Source: Algoriphagus boritolerans DSM 17298 = JCM 18970
Lineage (GTDB): Bacteria > Bacteroidota > Bacteroidia > Cytophagales > Cyclobacteriaceae
DNA: 64,000 nt
Assembly: GCF_900108085.1 (NCBI RefSeq)
Contig: NZ_FNVR01000001.1
Coordinates: 248,712-312,711, forward strand
Direction: 5' to 3'
Part shown: positions 26,165 to 34,988 of the stretch, piece after piece
How positions within the stretch are numbered: position 1 is the stretch's first letter
How the letters are laid out: the number at the start of each line of letters is the position of its first letter
Notes under the pieces: generated by a model
Told to the model about the DNA's origin: nothing
The model's input: the letters and a program-made list of their open reading frames with translations, nothing else
Database searches by the model: none
Translations under genes and position numbers: made by a program

Positions 26165-26788
26165 ATGGAATTCCTGAGTCACCCCGTTACCCAAAAGGTA
26201 ATTGATCATGGGCTTACCTATCCACAATTTGTTGACTTTACAGCCCAACTAGTTCTTGAAAATCGAACGACTGGAGGAAATCAAAGTGAGGCTTACCTTG
26301 ATTATACCAGGATGTGCTTGCAGCGAATGAGGCGCTGGGACAAGACCGCAAAGGTTTCGGCTGAGATGCAAAATCTTATTCGATCTATCACGGAAGCCCA
26401 AGTTTGGTTGTTGATCACTGAGGCTTGGTGTGGAGATGGATCCCAATCCATTCCATATATTGCAAAACTGGCAGAATCAAACCCATTGATCCAATTGAAG
26501 ATAATTATGAGGGATGAGAATCCTGAGATTATGGATGCTTACCTCACAAAAGGAGCTCGATCAATCCCAAAATTGATCGTATTTACAGGTGATTTGAAGG
26601 TGGAGCTGTTTGTCTGGGGCCCTAAGCCTGAATACTTGATCAACAGACACAAAGAATACAAACACGATTCTCAGGGAAAAGCGTATAAGGATTTTTTGGA
26701 GGAAATCCATCTTTGGTATGCCAAAAATAAAAATCAGGACCTCGAAGCCGAGCTTTTCCCATTAATTCAATCAACTTTGATCAAATGA
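26165..26788 (+). CDS. Thioredoxin-fold family protein
   Basis: A 207-residue cytoplasmic protein. The thioredoxin-like core is at about 75-150: VWLLITEAWCGDGSQSIPYI, where the usual CGPC is CGDG, so only one cysteine is left, and RSIPKLIVF with the cis-proline. Bacteroidota have many such single-cysteine members; disulfide exchange seems unlikely and the role is unknown. It overlaps the next gene by 4 bp (ATGA). Confidence 0.75.
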   Translation: MEFLSHPVTQKVIDHGLTYPQFVDFTAQLVLENRTTGGNQSEAYLDYTRMCLQRMRRWDKTAKVSAEMQNLIRSITEAQVWLLITEAWCGDGSQSIPYIAKLAESNPLIQLKIIMRDENPEIMDAYLTKGARSIPKLIVFTGDLKVELFVWGPKPEYLINRHKEYKHDSQGKAYKDFLEEIHLWYAKNKNQDLEAELFPLIQSTLIK

Positions 26789-27504
26789 ATATCGCCTTAA
26801 TTTCAGGAACCTCAGGACTTGTTGGAATGCAACTGCTTCACCAGCTTTTGCAGGGAAAAGAATACGCTTATGTACTAAGCGTCGGCAGAAGAAAGTTGGC
26901 ACTCAAACATGCCAAACTGATCCAGATAGCCGGTGATCTTTTCAAGATCAATTCCTGGAACTGGCAAGACTTAGTGAATGCGCAATCGCTTGGAGGGGAG
27001 TACCATGTTTTGATCGATGCGATTGCGGAAAAAACTGCTGAAATCCACGCTTTTTCCAGCCTGGGGACCACACTTAAAACCGCAGGTTCCAAGAAAAATT
27101 TCTACGCCATTGATCACGATTTGGTGATTGAATTCGCCCGTTGGGCAAAAAAGATCGGTGCAGTTAAGTTTTTATATGTTTCTGCATTAGGTGCCGATTC
27201 CAAATCAGCTGTTTTCTATAATAAAGTCAAGGGGGAAACAGAAAATGATCTCAAATCCATTCAATTTGAGTATTTGGGTCTGTTTCGCCCCTCACTTTTG
27301 CTGGGAAATCGAAGCGAGTTTCGTTTTGGAGAAGTGATCGCCACCATTTTGATGAAGCCCTTGGTTTGGCTGAAATTGGCGAAAAACATCCGTCCGATTT
27401 ATGATTATCAAGTTGCCAAAGCAATGGTCAAAAAGGCATTGGCGTCAGGCTCTGAAAGGGTTGAAGTCGTTCTTTCAGGTGAAATGCAGGATTTGAGCAA
27501 ATGA
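26785..27504 (+). CDS. NAD(P)H-binding Rossmann-fold protein
   Basis: A 239-residue atypical short-chain dehydrogenase: the N-terminal LISGTSGLVGMQLLHQLL is a variant GxxGxxG dinucleotide loop, then VLIDAIAE, the FLYVSALGADSKSAVFYNKVKGETE segment with the Tyr-x3-Lys-like YNKVK, and FRPSLLLGNRSEFRFGE. This is the HTATIP2/oxidoreductase-like group. Substrate unknown. Overlaps both neighbours by 4 bp, so it sits in a tightly coupled operon ending with dtd. Confidence 0.8.
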   Translation: MNIALISGTSGLVGMQLLHQLLQGKEYAYVLSVGRRKLALKHAKLIQIAGDLFKINSWNWQDLVNAQSLGGEYHVLIDAIAEKTAEIHAFSSLGTTLKTAGSKKNFYAIDHDLVIEFARWAKKIGAVKFLYVSALGADSKSAVFYNKVKGETENDLKSIQFEYLGLFRPSLLLGNRSEFRFGEVIATILMKPLVWLKLAKNIRPIYDYQVAKAMVKKALASGSERVEVVLSGEMQDLSK

Positions 27505-27953
27505 TCGTAGTCATCCAACGTGTATCTGAATCAGCTGTTAAAATCGATGGTAAAATCAAATCTCAGATTGGAACAGGTCTAATGATTCTGTTGGGGATTG
27601 AAGAGATCGATGGCCAAGAAGATATAGACTGGCTGAGTAAGAAAATCGTCAACCTCAGGATTTTTCCGGATGAAAATGGGGTGATGAATCGCAGTGTACT
27701 CGAAGTGGGAGGGGAGATCTTGTTGATTTCCCAGTTTACGCTTCATGCCAGTACCAAAAAAGGAAATCGCCCTTCCTACATCAAAGCAGCAAAACCGGAT
27801 ATTGCTATTCCCATGTATGAAAAGATGATCAAGGTCCTAGAATCAGAACTTGGAAAATCAATCGGCACGGGAGAGTTTGGCGCTGATATGAAAGTCAGTC
27901 TAGTCAATGATGGTCCTGTGACAATTGTAATAGACTCGAAAAATAGGGTTTAG
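27501..27953 (+). CDS. dtd: D-aminoacyl-tRNA deacylase
   Basis: Removes D-amino acids (and glycine mischarged on tRNA-Ala) from tRNA. The 150 residues show the family markers: MIVVIQRVSESAVKIDG, LISQFTLHASTKKGNRPSYIKAA with the SQFTL motif, and the Gly-cis-Pro strand NDGPVTIVIDS near the C-terminus. Last gene of the 25197-27953 cluster; a 21-bp inverted repeat follows. Confidence 0.95.
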   Translation: MIVVIQRVSESAVKIDGKIKSQIGTGLMILLGIEEIDGQEDIDWLSKKIVNLRIFPDENGVMNRSVLEVGGEILLISQFTLHASTKKGNRPSYIKAAKPDIAIPMYEKMIKVLESELGKSIGTGEFGADMKVSLVNDGPVTIVIDSKNRV

Positions 27954-27962
27954 GAATTTCGG

Positions 27963-28011
27963 ATTTCGGAAGTGGGATTTCGGATGTTCACCGAAATCCC
28001 ACTTCCGAAAT
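27963..28011. terminator. 21-bp inverted repeat between convergent dtd and thiL
   Basis: Bases 27963-27983 are perfectly complementary to 27991-28011 with a 7-nt loop. It touches the thiL stop and follows dtd by 10 bp. It lacks a good T-run on either strand, so it may act as an RNA-stabilising or rho-independent bidirectional end, or simply be a dispersed palindrome. Confidence 0.6.
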
Positions 28012-29039
28012 TAAAAATGCTTCCAGCCCTGCGCTTTTAGCTGCACAGCAGTTCCGCTTTTGGTCACCAGATACTTTCCTTCTTCTGCTTTGGTGATATG
28101 TCCGATGAAGTGGATGTCCGGATGTTTTTCCAGCTTCGCAAAGTCTTTCTGATCAATCGTAAAGAGCAATTCGTAATCCTCTCCGCCGTTCAGCACGCAA
28201 GTGATTGGATCCAGATTCAATTCCACAGCCGTATCAAAGGTCTGCTTGTCAATCGGGAGTTTGTCTTCGTAGATGGTGGCGCCCACGCCGGATGCCTTGC
28301 AGATGTGAAAAATCTCCGAAGCCAAGCCATCCGAAATATCAAGCATACTGGTAGGCACCACGCCCAATTCGCGCATTTCATGGATAATGTCCATTCTGGC
28401 ATCAGGTTTTAATTGCCGACCAGTGACTACGGTGTACTTTTCAAGATCAGGTTTCATGTCAGGATTGGACAGATATACTTGCTTCTCCCGCTCCAGAATT
28501 TGCAGGCCTACCAAGGCAGCGCCTAAATCACCCGTCACGCATAGGATATCATTGACTTTCGCTCCGGATCGATAGCTGAGTTGTTCTTTCCGAGCTTCTC
28601 CGATTGCAGTGATTGAAATTACCAATCCGCCTCTTGACGCTGTCGTGTCTCCACCGACCAGATCTACGCCGTAATGCTCACAAGCGGCATTAATCCCTTC
28701 GTATAAAGCATCTACTGCTTCTACGGAAAAGCGATTTGATAGCGCAATGCTGACAGTGATTTGTTTTGGAATGGCATTCATGGCAGCTACATCAGAAATA
28801 TTGACAGCGACAGCTTTGAACCCAACATGGGTCAAGGGCGCATAAGAAAGGTCAAAATGAACACCTTCAAGCAGCAGATCAGTAGTCACCACTTTGACAT
28901 GATCTCCTGCTTCAATTACTGCCGCGTCGTCACCGATTCCTTTGACTGTTCCCGAATTTTTTATTAGTACTGTTGAATTCAAATGATCGATCAGGCCAAA
29001 CTCACCTAATTCACTTATTTCAGTTCTCTTTTCTGACAT
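28011..29039 (-). CDS. thiL: Thiamine-monophosphate kinase
   Basis: Phosphorylates thiamine monophosphate to the active diphosphate. The 342-residue protein has the PurM/ThiL fold: GIGDDAAVI near 36, the metal and ATP-binding TTDLLLEGVHFD near 53, VNISDVAAMNA near 78, GGDTTAS near 121 and LDISDGLASE near 219. No other thi gene is adjacent. It is transcribed alone toward dtd; about 190 bp of pyrimidine-rich DNA separate it from the epimerase gene. Confidence 0.95.
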   Translation of the reverse strand: MSEKRTEISELGEFGLIDHLNSTVLIKNSGTVKGIGDDAAVIEAGDHVKVVTTDLLLEGVHFDLSYAPLTHVGFKAVAVNISDVAAMNAIPKQITVSIALSNRFSVEAVDALYEGINAACEHYGVDLVGGDTTASRGGLVISITAIGEARKEQLSYRSGAKVNDILCVTGDLGAALVGLQILEREKQVYLSNPDMKPDLEKYTVVTGRQLKPDARMDIIHEMRELGVVPTSMLDISDGLASEIFHICKASGVGATIYEDKLPIDKQTFDTAVELNLDPITCVLNGGEDYELLFTIDQKDFAKLEKHPDIHFIGHITKAEEGKYLVTKSGTAVQLKAQGWKHF

Positions 29040-29063
29040 AATTTTTATTTACGATTTTTGCCA

Positions 29064-29230
29064 CGATAGCTATCGGGGTACGATTTGCAACCGAATGGAT
29101 ATTGTTGGGGATATAGACCAAAATTGACCTTTAATATTTCGATTTTCTGCCCGACTTCCCCAATTTTTCAATCTTCCAATTTTCAAATCTTCCAATTCAA
29201 AAACCTTTCAACTTTACAACTTTCCAACCT
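29064..29230. repeat. Palindrome and degenerate TTCCAATTTTCAAA repeats
   Basis: Bases 29064-29075 are the palindrome CGATAGCTATCG, the core of the one in repeat copy A. From about 29156 to 29237 several loose repeats of CTTCCAATTTTCAAATCTTC form a pyrimidine-rich stretch. No gene is seen here. Confidence 0.5.
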
Positions 29231-29231
29231 T

Positions 29232-29636
29232 TCAACCCGCATTCTGACACAACTCCACCAATACGCCATTCGTACTGCGCGGGTGCAAAAATACCACAAT
29301 TTTATTGTCAGCACCCTGTTTCGGAGTTTCATTCAGGATTTCAAAACCTGCTTCTTTCAGTCTTTTGACTTCTGCATGGATGTCTTCTACATCCAAAGCG
29401 ATGTGGTGAACTCCCTCTGATTTTTTCTCCAAATATTTGGCAATCGGACTATCCGGACGGCTTGCCTGAAGCAATTCTACTTTAGTTTCTCCGACTTGGA
29501 AAAAGCTGGTTTCTACCCCTTCACCTGCTACAGATTCTGTTTTGTAGTGTTCCTTTCCCAATAAAAGGGCAAAGAGCTCATTGGATTTTTTCAAATCCTT
29601 CACAGCTATTCCGATATGTTCGATTTTCCTCATCAT
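29232..29636 (-). CDS. mce: Methylmalonyl-CoA epimerase
   Basis: Interconverts (R)- and (S)-methylmalonyl-CoA in propionate metabolism. The 134 residues form two VOC modules: KIEHIGIAVKDLKKSNELF with metal His near 6, VELLQASRPDSPIAKYLEKKSEGVHHIALDVEDI with the second His, and VLVELCQ with the C-terminal Glu ligand. Length is exactly that of the family. The partner mutase is not in the window. A -7 box candidate lies at 29705. Confidence 0.93.
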   Translation of the reverse strand: MMRKIEHIGIAVKDLKKSNELFALLLGKEHYKTESVAGEGVETSFFQVGETKVELLQASRPDSPIAKYLEKKSEGVHHIALDVEDIHAEVKRLKEAGFEILNETPKQGADNKIVVFLHPRSTNGVLVELCQNAG

Positions 29637-29704
29637 CTATTTTGTATCTTTATGGCGAATCTTTTTTTTGGTGGATGTGTTTACGTTACATTCCAAAGTA
29701 GTAT

Positions 29705-29712
29705 CAAAAGTA
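29705..29712 (-). promoter_or_regulatory. Candidate -7 box for mce
   Basis: Read on the minus strand this is TACTTTTG, an exact TAnnTTTG match, 68 nt before the ATG; no TTTG is seen at the proper upstream distance. Confidence 0.3.
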
Positions 29713-29725
29713 AAAGTATAAAGAT

Positions 29726-30052
29726 ATGATCATCGTTTCTGAAAAAGCCAAAGCGCGTATTCTCGAACTCCGAAAAGAGGAAGGTCGATCTGAAAATGAA
29801 AATATACGGGTTTCTGTCAAAGGCGGAGGTTGCTCCGGCTTGATGTATGACCTTGGATTTGATGCCACCATGGTAGAAACGGACCATGTTTTTGAAGATA
29901 AAGGAGTTAAAATTCTGGTCGACAGAAAAAGTCTACTTTATCTGGCAGGCACGGTGCTGGAATTTTCTGACGGATTGAATGGCAAAGGATTTCAATTTAT
30001 AAATCCAAATGCCAGTCGAACTTGCGGATGTGGAGAAAGCTTTTCGGTTTAA
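29726..30052 (+). CDS. A-type iron-sulfur carrier (IscA/SufA family)
   Basis: Fe-S cluster carrier or scaffold of 108 residues with all three conserved cysteines: VSVKGGGCSGLMYDLGF and the C-terminal NASRTCGCGESF. It is a canonical member, unlike the paralogue at 24770. Divergent from mce; a strong terminator follows at 30077, so it is a single-gene unit. Confidence 0.93.
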   Translation: MIIVSEKAKARILELRKEEGRSENENIRVSVKGGGCSGLMYDLGFDATMVETDHVFEDKGVKILVDRKSLLYLAGTVLEFSDGLNGKGFQFINPNASRTCGCGESFSV

Positions 30053-30076
30053 AATAAACTGTTCAAAGTAGTAATG

Positions 30077-30104
30077 AAGGTAGCTTTTGGGCTGCCTTTT
30101 TTTT
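30077..30104 (+). terminator. Terminator of the IscA/SufA gene
   Basis: GGTAGC (30079-30084) pairs with GCTGCC (30091-30096), with one G-U and flanking A-T pairs, followed by eight T. Confidence 0.85.
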
Positions 30105-30227
30105 GGTTTCATCAGTCACAGAATCTGCCGATCAATCACATGAAGTAGGATCGATGCTGTGGACTGTGGTCAGTGGACGGTTAACCAAAAAACCAATATT
30201 CCCTTCACCTTAATTCCATCCAATCCT

Positions 30228-30235
30228 TACCTTTG
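30228..30235 (+). promoter_or_regulatory. Candidate -7 box for gcvT-comB
   Basis: TACCTTTG matches TAnnTTTG exactly, 24 nt before the gcvT ATG at 30260, and argues against the upstream in-frame start at 30233. Confidence 0.45.
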
Positions 30236-30259
30236 CCCACGACTAAAAACACCCAAATA

Positions 30260-31354
30260 ATGGAAGAGCAAATCAAAAATGTACCTCTCAATGACCTGCA
30301 CATTGCCCTTGGTGGCAAAATGGTGCCTTTTGCCGGATTCAATATGCCCGTGCGCTACAGTTCCGACAATGAAGAACACCTTTGCGTGCGGAATGGAGTA
30401 GGGGTTTTTGACGTGTCTCACATGGGTGAGTTTATGGTGGAAGGACCTGAGGCCCTTAATTTGATCCAAAAAGTAACTTCCAATGATGCTTCCAAGCTGG
30501 TCATCGGACAGGCTCAATATTCCTGCTTTCCCAATGAGACAGGCGGAATTGTGGACGATTTGATCGTTTACAAGTTTGACGAAGAAAAATACATGCTCGT
30601 AGTCAATGCCTCCAATATCGATAAGGACTGGACTTGGGTGAACAAGTTCAATACGATGGGGGCAAAGCTGACGAATGTTTCTGATTACTATTCACTTTTT
30701 GCAGTACAGGGTCCAAAAGCAATCGAAGCAGTACAGTCCTTGACACCCGTCAATCTTTCGGAGGTGAAGTTTTACCACTTTACGGTTGGTGAATTTGCAG
30801 GCGTTCAGGATGTGATCATCTCCGGTACGGGTTATACCGGTGCTGGTGGATTTGAGATTTATGTGAAAAATGCAGACGCTGAGCATGTCTGGAAGGCGAT
30901 TTTTGAAGCGGGAAAAGATTTTGCCATCAAGCCAATCGGCCTGGGTGCACGCGATACCTTAAGAATGGAAATGGGCTATTGCCTCTATGGAAATGACATC
31001 ACGGATACCACATCACCCATCGAAGCAGGCCTAGGCTGGATCACCAAATTCACCAAGGACTTCACCAATTCAGAAGCGCTGAAAAGGCAAAAAGAAGAAG
31101 GCGTTTCCCGCAAATTGGTAGGTTTCGTCATGCAGGAAAGAGGAATTCCAAGAGGACACTATCCCATCGTGGATGTAGCAGGAGAAGTAATCGGAGAGGT
31201 AACCTCCGGCACGCAATCTCCAAGCATGGGGGTAGGAATCGGAATGGGTTATGTGAAAACGGCCTTTAGCAAGCCTGGAACCGAGATTTTTATCCAAATC
31301 AGAAATAAAAACCTGAAAGCATTGGTTGAAAAATTTCCATTGCTTAAAGCCTAA
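30260..31354 (+). CDS. gcvT: Glycine cleavage system T protein (aminomethyltransferase)
   Basis: Takes the aminomethyl group from the lipoyl H protein, releasing ammonia and making 5,10-methylene-THF. From ATG 30260 it is 364 residues, standard for GcvT. Motifs: [13 protein letters not shown] near 22, [13 protein letters not shown] near 46, FAVQGPKA near 145, [13 protein letters not shown] near 195, [19 protein letters not shown] near 230. Upstream in-frame codons to 30233 overlap the promoter. The gene is followed after 2 bp by comB; gcvH and gcvP are elsewhere. Confidence 0.95.
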   Translation: MEEQIKNVPLNDLHIALGGKMVPFAGFNMPVRYSSDNEEHLCVRNGVGVFDVSHMGEFMVEGPEALNLIQKVTSNDASKLVIGQAQYSCFPNETGGIVDDLIVYKFDEEKYMLVVNASNIDKDWTWVNKFNTMGAKLTNVSDYYSLFAVQGPKAIEAVQSLTPVNLSEVKFYHFTVGEFAGVQDVIISGTGYTGAGGFEIYVKNADAEHVWKAIFEAGKDFAIKPIGLGARDTLRMEMGYCLYGNDITDTTSPIEAGLGWITKFTKDFTNSEALKRQKEEGVSRKLVGFVMQERGIPRGHYPIVDVAGEVIGEVTSGTQSPSMGVGIGMGYVKTAFSKPGTEIFIQIRNKNLKALVEKFPLLKA

Positions 31355-31356
31355 GC

Positions 31357-32064
31357 ATGAGAAAAGTTGAAGTTTGCTTCAGTCCTGAGTTAATTCATCT
31401 GTTCGATCTGGAAGGCAAAATCGTGGTAGTGGTCGATATATTTCGTGCCACTTCCACGATGGTTGCTGCTTTGGCCAGTGGAGTGGAGGAGATTATTCCT
31501 TTCGCCGATTTGGAAGCTTGCCGACTGATGCAGGACAAAGGATTCCTGATCGGAGGCGAACGAAATGGCCTGACTGCACCTGGTTTTGAAATGGGAAATT
31601 CTCCCGTAGCCTACCTTGATGGGTCCTATGTCGGCTGCAAACTCGCCATGACTACCACAAATGGCACTCAAGCCATTGAAAAATCACTCAAAGCTGAAGA
31701 GGTTTTGATCGGAGCTTTTCCAAACCTCAAAGCTACGGTTTCCCATATCCAGGCTCAAAGCAAAGATGTTCTGATTCACTGTGCCGGCTGGAAAGGGCAT
31801 TTCAATCTAGAAGATTCGCTTTATGCAGGAGCATTGGTGAAGTCTTTGGAGTCAACTCATGAGTCCAGCGAAGATGGAGCTTTGGCCATGAGTATGCTTT
31901 TTGAAAAAGTTGGACATAATCTCAAAGGTTTTTTATCTCAAGCCTCCCACGCCAAGCGATTACAAAATCATGGTATCGAGCGGGATATTGACTTTTGCCT
32001 GACCCTGGATTTGTATGAGATTGTGGTGAAATTGGATGATAGAGGGTTTTTGGTGAAAGTTTAG
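31357..32064 (+). CDS. comB: 2-phosphosulfolactate phosphatase family protein
   Basis: A 235-residue ComB fold: VCFSPELIHLFDLEGKIVVVVDIFRATSTMVAALASG at the start, GERNGLTAPGFEMGNSP near 67 and MTTTNGTQAIEKS near 98. In archaea ComB makes sulfolactate for coenzyme M; in bacteria that lack CoM the physiological substrate is unknown, perhaps sulfolactate for other sulfonates. Only 2 bp after gcvT, so co-transcribed. Confidence 0.9.
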   Translation: MRKVEVCFSPELIHLFDLEGKIVVVVDIFRATSTMVAALASGVEEIIPFADLEACRLMQDKGFLIGGERNGLTAPGFEMGNSPVAYLDGSYVGCKLAMTTTNGTQAIEKSLKAEEVLIGAFPNLKATVSHIQAQSKDVLIHCAGWKGHFNLEDSLYAGALVKSLESTHESSEDGALAMSMLFEKVGHNLKGFLSQASHAKRLQNHGIERDIDFCLTLDLYEIVVKLDDRGFLVKV

Positions 32065-32503
32065 TAGTTCTTCCTTTGTAATTTTCATCTTTCTAACTAT
32101 TACCAAACTGCCTACTGTGACTGCCTAATTATTTTCAGCCAACCTCCCTCAGGTAAACTTTCTGACTTTATAATTCTGACTTGTCTTTCTGCCTACTGGG
32201 ACTGAAGACTGAAAATATCCCGCTGATCTGCGTTGAAAAAATCGCTGATCTACGCGGATTTTTTTTCTGAGCTAGCTGAGAGCTTTATTTATAAAAAAAG
32301 CAATTACCTATGACTGCCTTTCAGATTTCAATCTTCAAATTTCTGCTTTCTGACTTTTAATCTAAAAGTCTTCGACTCTACCCACCAATGACGGGATAAT
32401 TAAATGGAGCTTAATGTGTCTCAGTCAGGTGCTCAGGGTGACAAAACTGCCAACTGCGACTGCCTACTGCTATTCAGCATTCTCACTTCAGCTATCTGAC
32501 TTT
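32065..32503. repeat. Gene-free region with dispersed microrepeats
   Basis: About 440 bp. It holds three copies of ACTGCCTACTG or variants (32109, 32192, 32448) also seen inverted near 9288. A direct repeat CGCTGATCTGCG / CGCTGATCTACG (32221 and 32243) is followed by GCGGA and eight T (32259-32266), which may end the gcvT-comB transcript. I see no coding frame with a plausible start. Confidence 0.5.
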
Positions 32504-33595
32504 CTAGAAAGCCTCCCCAAATGTGAAGTAGAACTGCATCCCTTCATTTGGTGAATGGGCTAAATCCAATCGGAGATTCAATTTTTTGGCCTTTGAAAGC
32601 CGGAATCTTCCACCTGCACCATAGGCTATTTTTGTCCCATTCGCTATGGAATTAAGGTCTGAGAACACATTTCCTACTCCTGCGAAACCCACCAAACCCC
32701 AGCGAGTACCGATGCTTTTTCGGATTTCTGTTTGAATAAAAGCCACATTATTGTCCCGATACTTCCCTTCAAAAAGTCCTCTAAGCGAGCGATTTCCTCC
32801 CAACAAGGGCAAAGCAAAAAAGGGTATCTGACCACTTGTAATTTTAGTGGCAAGCTGACTAGCCCAGATTACGCTTTGCGAAAGCGGTTGATAATGTCTG
32901 AGGTCCCCGCCAATCTCCCAATAGGCAAAATCTCCACCCCAAGGCTTTCCAAATCGCAGAAGGTAAGTTTCCGAAAACCATCCGGATAAAGGATAGATAG
33001 GATTGTCGCGGGAATCAACTATAAATGATGGTCCCAATCCCACATTCCAACCGCCCTCTTTTCCCAAATAGTCTTCGTTTGCGAGCTTTCCCATCGGGTC
33101 AAAATCAGAAAAGCTAAAGCCATCAAGGAAGGACTTGACTCCTACATAAAAGGAAGGTGCTATTTGCTTTGCATAATCAAATCGAACTCTGGGGAATCTG
33201 GCAGAGTAAGTTTCGGAATCTGATTCGCTGACGTTATTCCCGATGCCGTAGAAAAAATAGACGTAATCATACCAACCGACTTCACCTGAAAGCAGGTTTT
33301 TGTTTTGATCGGTAAAAATCCTCCAATTGGCATAAGACAAGAATTGCTTTCGCAAAGAATAAGCAACACCAAAGACTGCTTGACTTTCGTAGGTAGCTGT
33401 CGAATCCCCGAGATTGAAATTGGTTGCTCCTCCTGCACCGAATACCCAACGCGTTTCCGGCGTGTAATACACCAAGGGAAGGATGAAAATCGCTTTTTTT
33501 GCCTGCCGCAAAGAATCCTGCTGGGCTAGTGTAGGGTTGATCCTTTGGGTGAGAAGTATAAAAATTAGAATCGAGAATTTTTTAAAACAGTGCAT
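32504..33595 (-). CDS. BamA/TamA-like outer membrane barrel protein
   Basis: A 363-residue protein with a signal peptide (about 1-24, ending TLAQ) and a 16-strand-type barrel but no POTRA domains before it. The Omp85 surface-antigen signature is visible: GPSFIVDSRDNPIYPLSGWF near 185, GGNRSLRGLFEGKYRDNN near 270 (the position of the VRGF/Y loop-6 motif) and a terminal FGEAF with C-terminal Phe. Without POTRA it may be a short barrel with a transport or phospholipase-partner role; function unknown. Single gene. Confidence 0.8.
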   Translation of the reverse strand: MHCFKKFSILIFILLTQRINPTLAQQDSLRQAKKAIFILPLVYYTPETRWVFGAGGATNFNLGDSTATYESQAVFGVAYSLRKQFLSYANWRIFTDQNKNLLSGEVGWYDYVYFFYGIGNNVSESDSETYSARFPRVRFDYAKQIAPSFYVGVKSFLDGFSFSDFDPMGKLANEDYLGKEGGWNVGLGPSFIVDSRDNPIYPLSGWFSETYLLRFGKPWGGDFAYWEIGGDLRHYQPLSQSVIWASQLATKITSGQIPFFALPLLGGNRSLRGLFEGKYRDNNVAFIQTEIRKSIGTRWGLVGFAGVGNVFSDLNSIANGTKIAYGAGGRFRLSKAKKLNLRLDLAHSPNEGMQFYFTFGEAF

Positions 33596-33693
33596 ACTGG
33601 AATATACGAGCCAAAACCTTTTCCTTGATTAATCGGTAAAGGAATTCTTTGAATTTAGTTGGAAAAGGTAATGGAATCTGGACTGGTGAAATT

Positions 33694-34452
33694 TTACCTG
33701 GTCAAGATTCCCCCGTCAATCGTAAATGCTGATCCAGTAATCCAGGAAGCTTCCTCCGAAACCAGAAACAAGGCCAAGGAAGCAACATCCTCAGGTTTTC
33801 CCAACCGCTTCATTAGGGTGTTGTCAGCGGTCTGCTGCACAATGGTATTGGGGTCTTGAAATGCCTTGGCGGAGTCCCAAATCAAAGGCGTATCCACAGG
33901 TCCGGGGCAAATGGAGTTCACCCGGATTTCAGGACCATAATCCAGCGCCATTTCTTTCACCAGTGCAACCAAAGCAGCTTTGCTTGCACAATAGGCTGCA
34001 TGATTTGGGAAGGACTTAAATGCGGCGATAGAACTGTTGACGAGGATGACCCCTTTACCCGTCTTTTTCATTTCGGGAATCGCATACCGGCTGAGGTAAA
34101 ATACAGCGTTGAGATTGGTGGCGAGGGTATAATCCCATTCCTCCAGTGAAATTTCCGTTACCGAACCGATTCCCAGATTTCCGGCATTGGTGACGATGGT
34201 ATCCAATTTTCCGAAACACCTCACGGCCTCCGACACCAGCATTTCATTGACTTCCGGCTTTGATACATCTCCTTGGATAAACACTGCTTTTTTAACGGCC
34301 TGATTCAGCTTTTTTTCGAGCGCAAGTCCTCTTTCCAGATCTCTTCCACTCAGGATGACAAAAGCTCCTTCCCGGACAAAAATTTCAGCCATAGCCATTC
34401 CCATTCCACTGGTCGCACCGGTGACAATGATTGATTTCTCGTTTAGTTTCAC
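33694..34452 (-). CDS. SDR family oxidoreductase
   Basis: Classical short-chain dehydrogenase of 252 residues: TGATSGMGMAMAEIF near 11 (TGxxxGxG cofactor loop), TNAGNLG (NAG motif), the catalytic serine in ILVNSSIAAF, YCASKAALVALVKEM with Tyr-x3-Lys, and PGPVDTPLIW. Ends WITGSAFTIDGG, the usual SDR C-terminus. FabG-like; substrate unknown. Follows the MazG-like gene by 14 bp on the same strand. Confidence 0.9.
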   Translation of the reverse strand: MKLNEKSIIVTGATSGMGMAMAEIFVREGAFVILSGRDLERGLALEKKLNQAVKKAVFIQGDVSKPEVNEMLVSEAVRCFGKLDTIVTNAGNLGIGSVTEISLEEWDYTLATNLNAVFYLSRYAIPEMKKTGKGVILVNSSIAAFKSFPNHAAYCASKAALVALVKEMALDYGPEIRVNSICPGPVDTPLIWDSAKAFQDPNTIVQQTADNTLMKRLGKPEDVASLALFLVSEEASWITGSAFTIDGGILTR

Positions 34453-34466
34453 GGTAGGGTTTGGGT

Positions 34467-34811
34467 TTATTTTAGCTTTTCATTATCGCGGTGGCGGTTG
34501 ATGTCCCGGATATTTTTCTTTTCAAAATTCTTCTTCATGGCTTCCGTCAGATCCACCCCGGTTTGGTTGGCCAGACAGATCAAAACCCATAGGACGTCCG
34601 CCATTTCATCCCCGAGATCTTTTCCCATATCGGATTCTTTGAAAGACTGCTCGCCGTAGGTTCGGGACATGATCCGCGCCAATTCTCCGACTTCTTCCAT
34701 CAAAATGGTCATGTTGGTCAATTCATTGAAGTAGCGAACCCCAACCGTTTTGATCCAGTGATCAACTTGGGCTTGGGCTTCGGAAAGGGTGATCTCAGTG
34801 GTATTATTCAT
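34467..34811 (-). CDS. MazG-like nucleotide pyrophosphohydrolase
   Basis: A 114-residue all-alpha NTP pyrophosphatase. The EEVGELARIMSRTYGEQ segment (near 39) carries the E-E-x-x-E metal motif and LGDEMADVLWVLICLANQTG (near 74) the D-x-x-x-D part. Such small MazG-type enzymes hydrolyse canonical or damaged nucleotides to monophosphates. It is upstream of the SDR gene in the same direction. Confidence 0.88.
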   Translation of the reverse strand: MNNTTEITLSEAQAQVDHWIKTVGVRYFNELTNMTILMEEVGELARIMSRTYGEQSFKESDMGKDLGDEMADVLWVLICLANQTGVDLTEAMKKNFEKKNIRDINRHRDNEKLK

Positions 34812-34988
34812 CGTTGGGTTATTTGAAACGGAAAATAGAGATTGGTCAAAGGGATTCCAAGCCTTAGGGCTTTTCCGTTTTAAAATACCATTTCAAATTC
34901 ATTGTCGAAGTTTTAAAATCGAAATCCCGGTTTCTGGATTTGGTACAAACTGATTTCTGACTTAATTCGAATTCGAAAACTTTCACCT

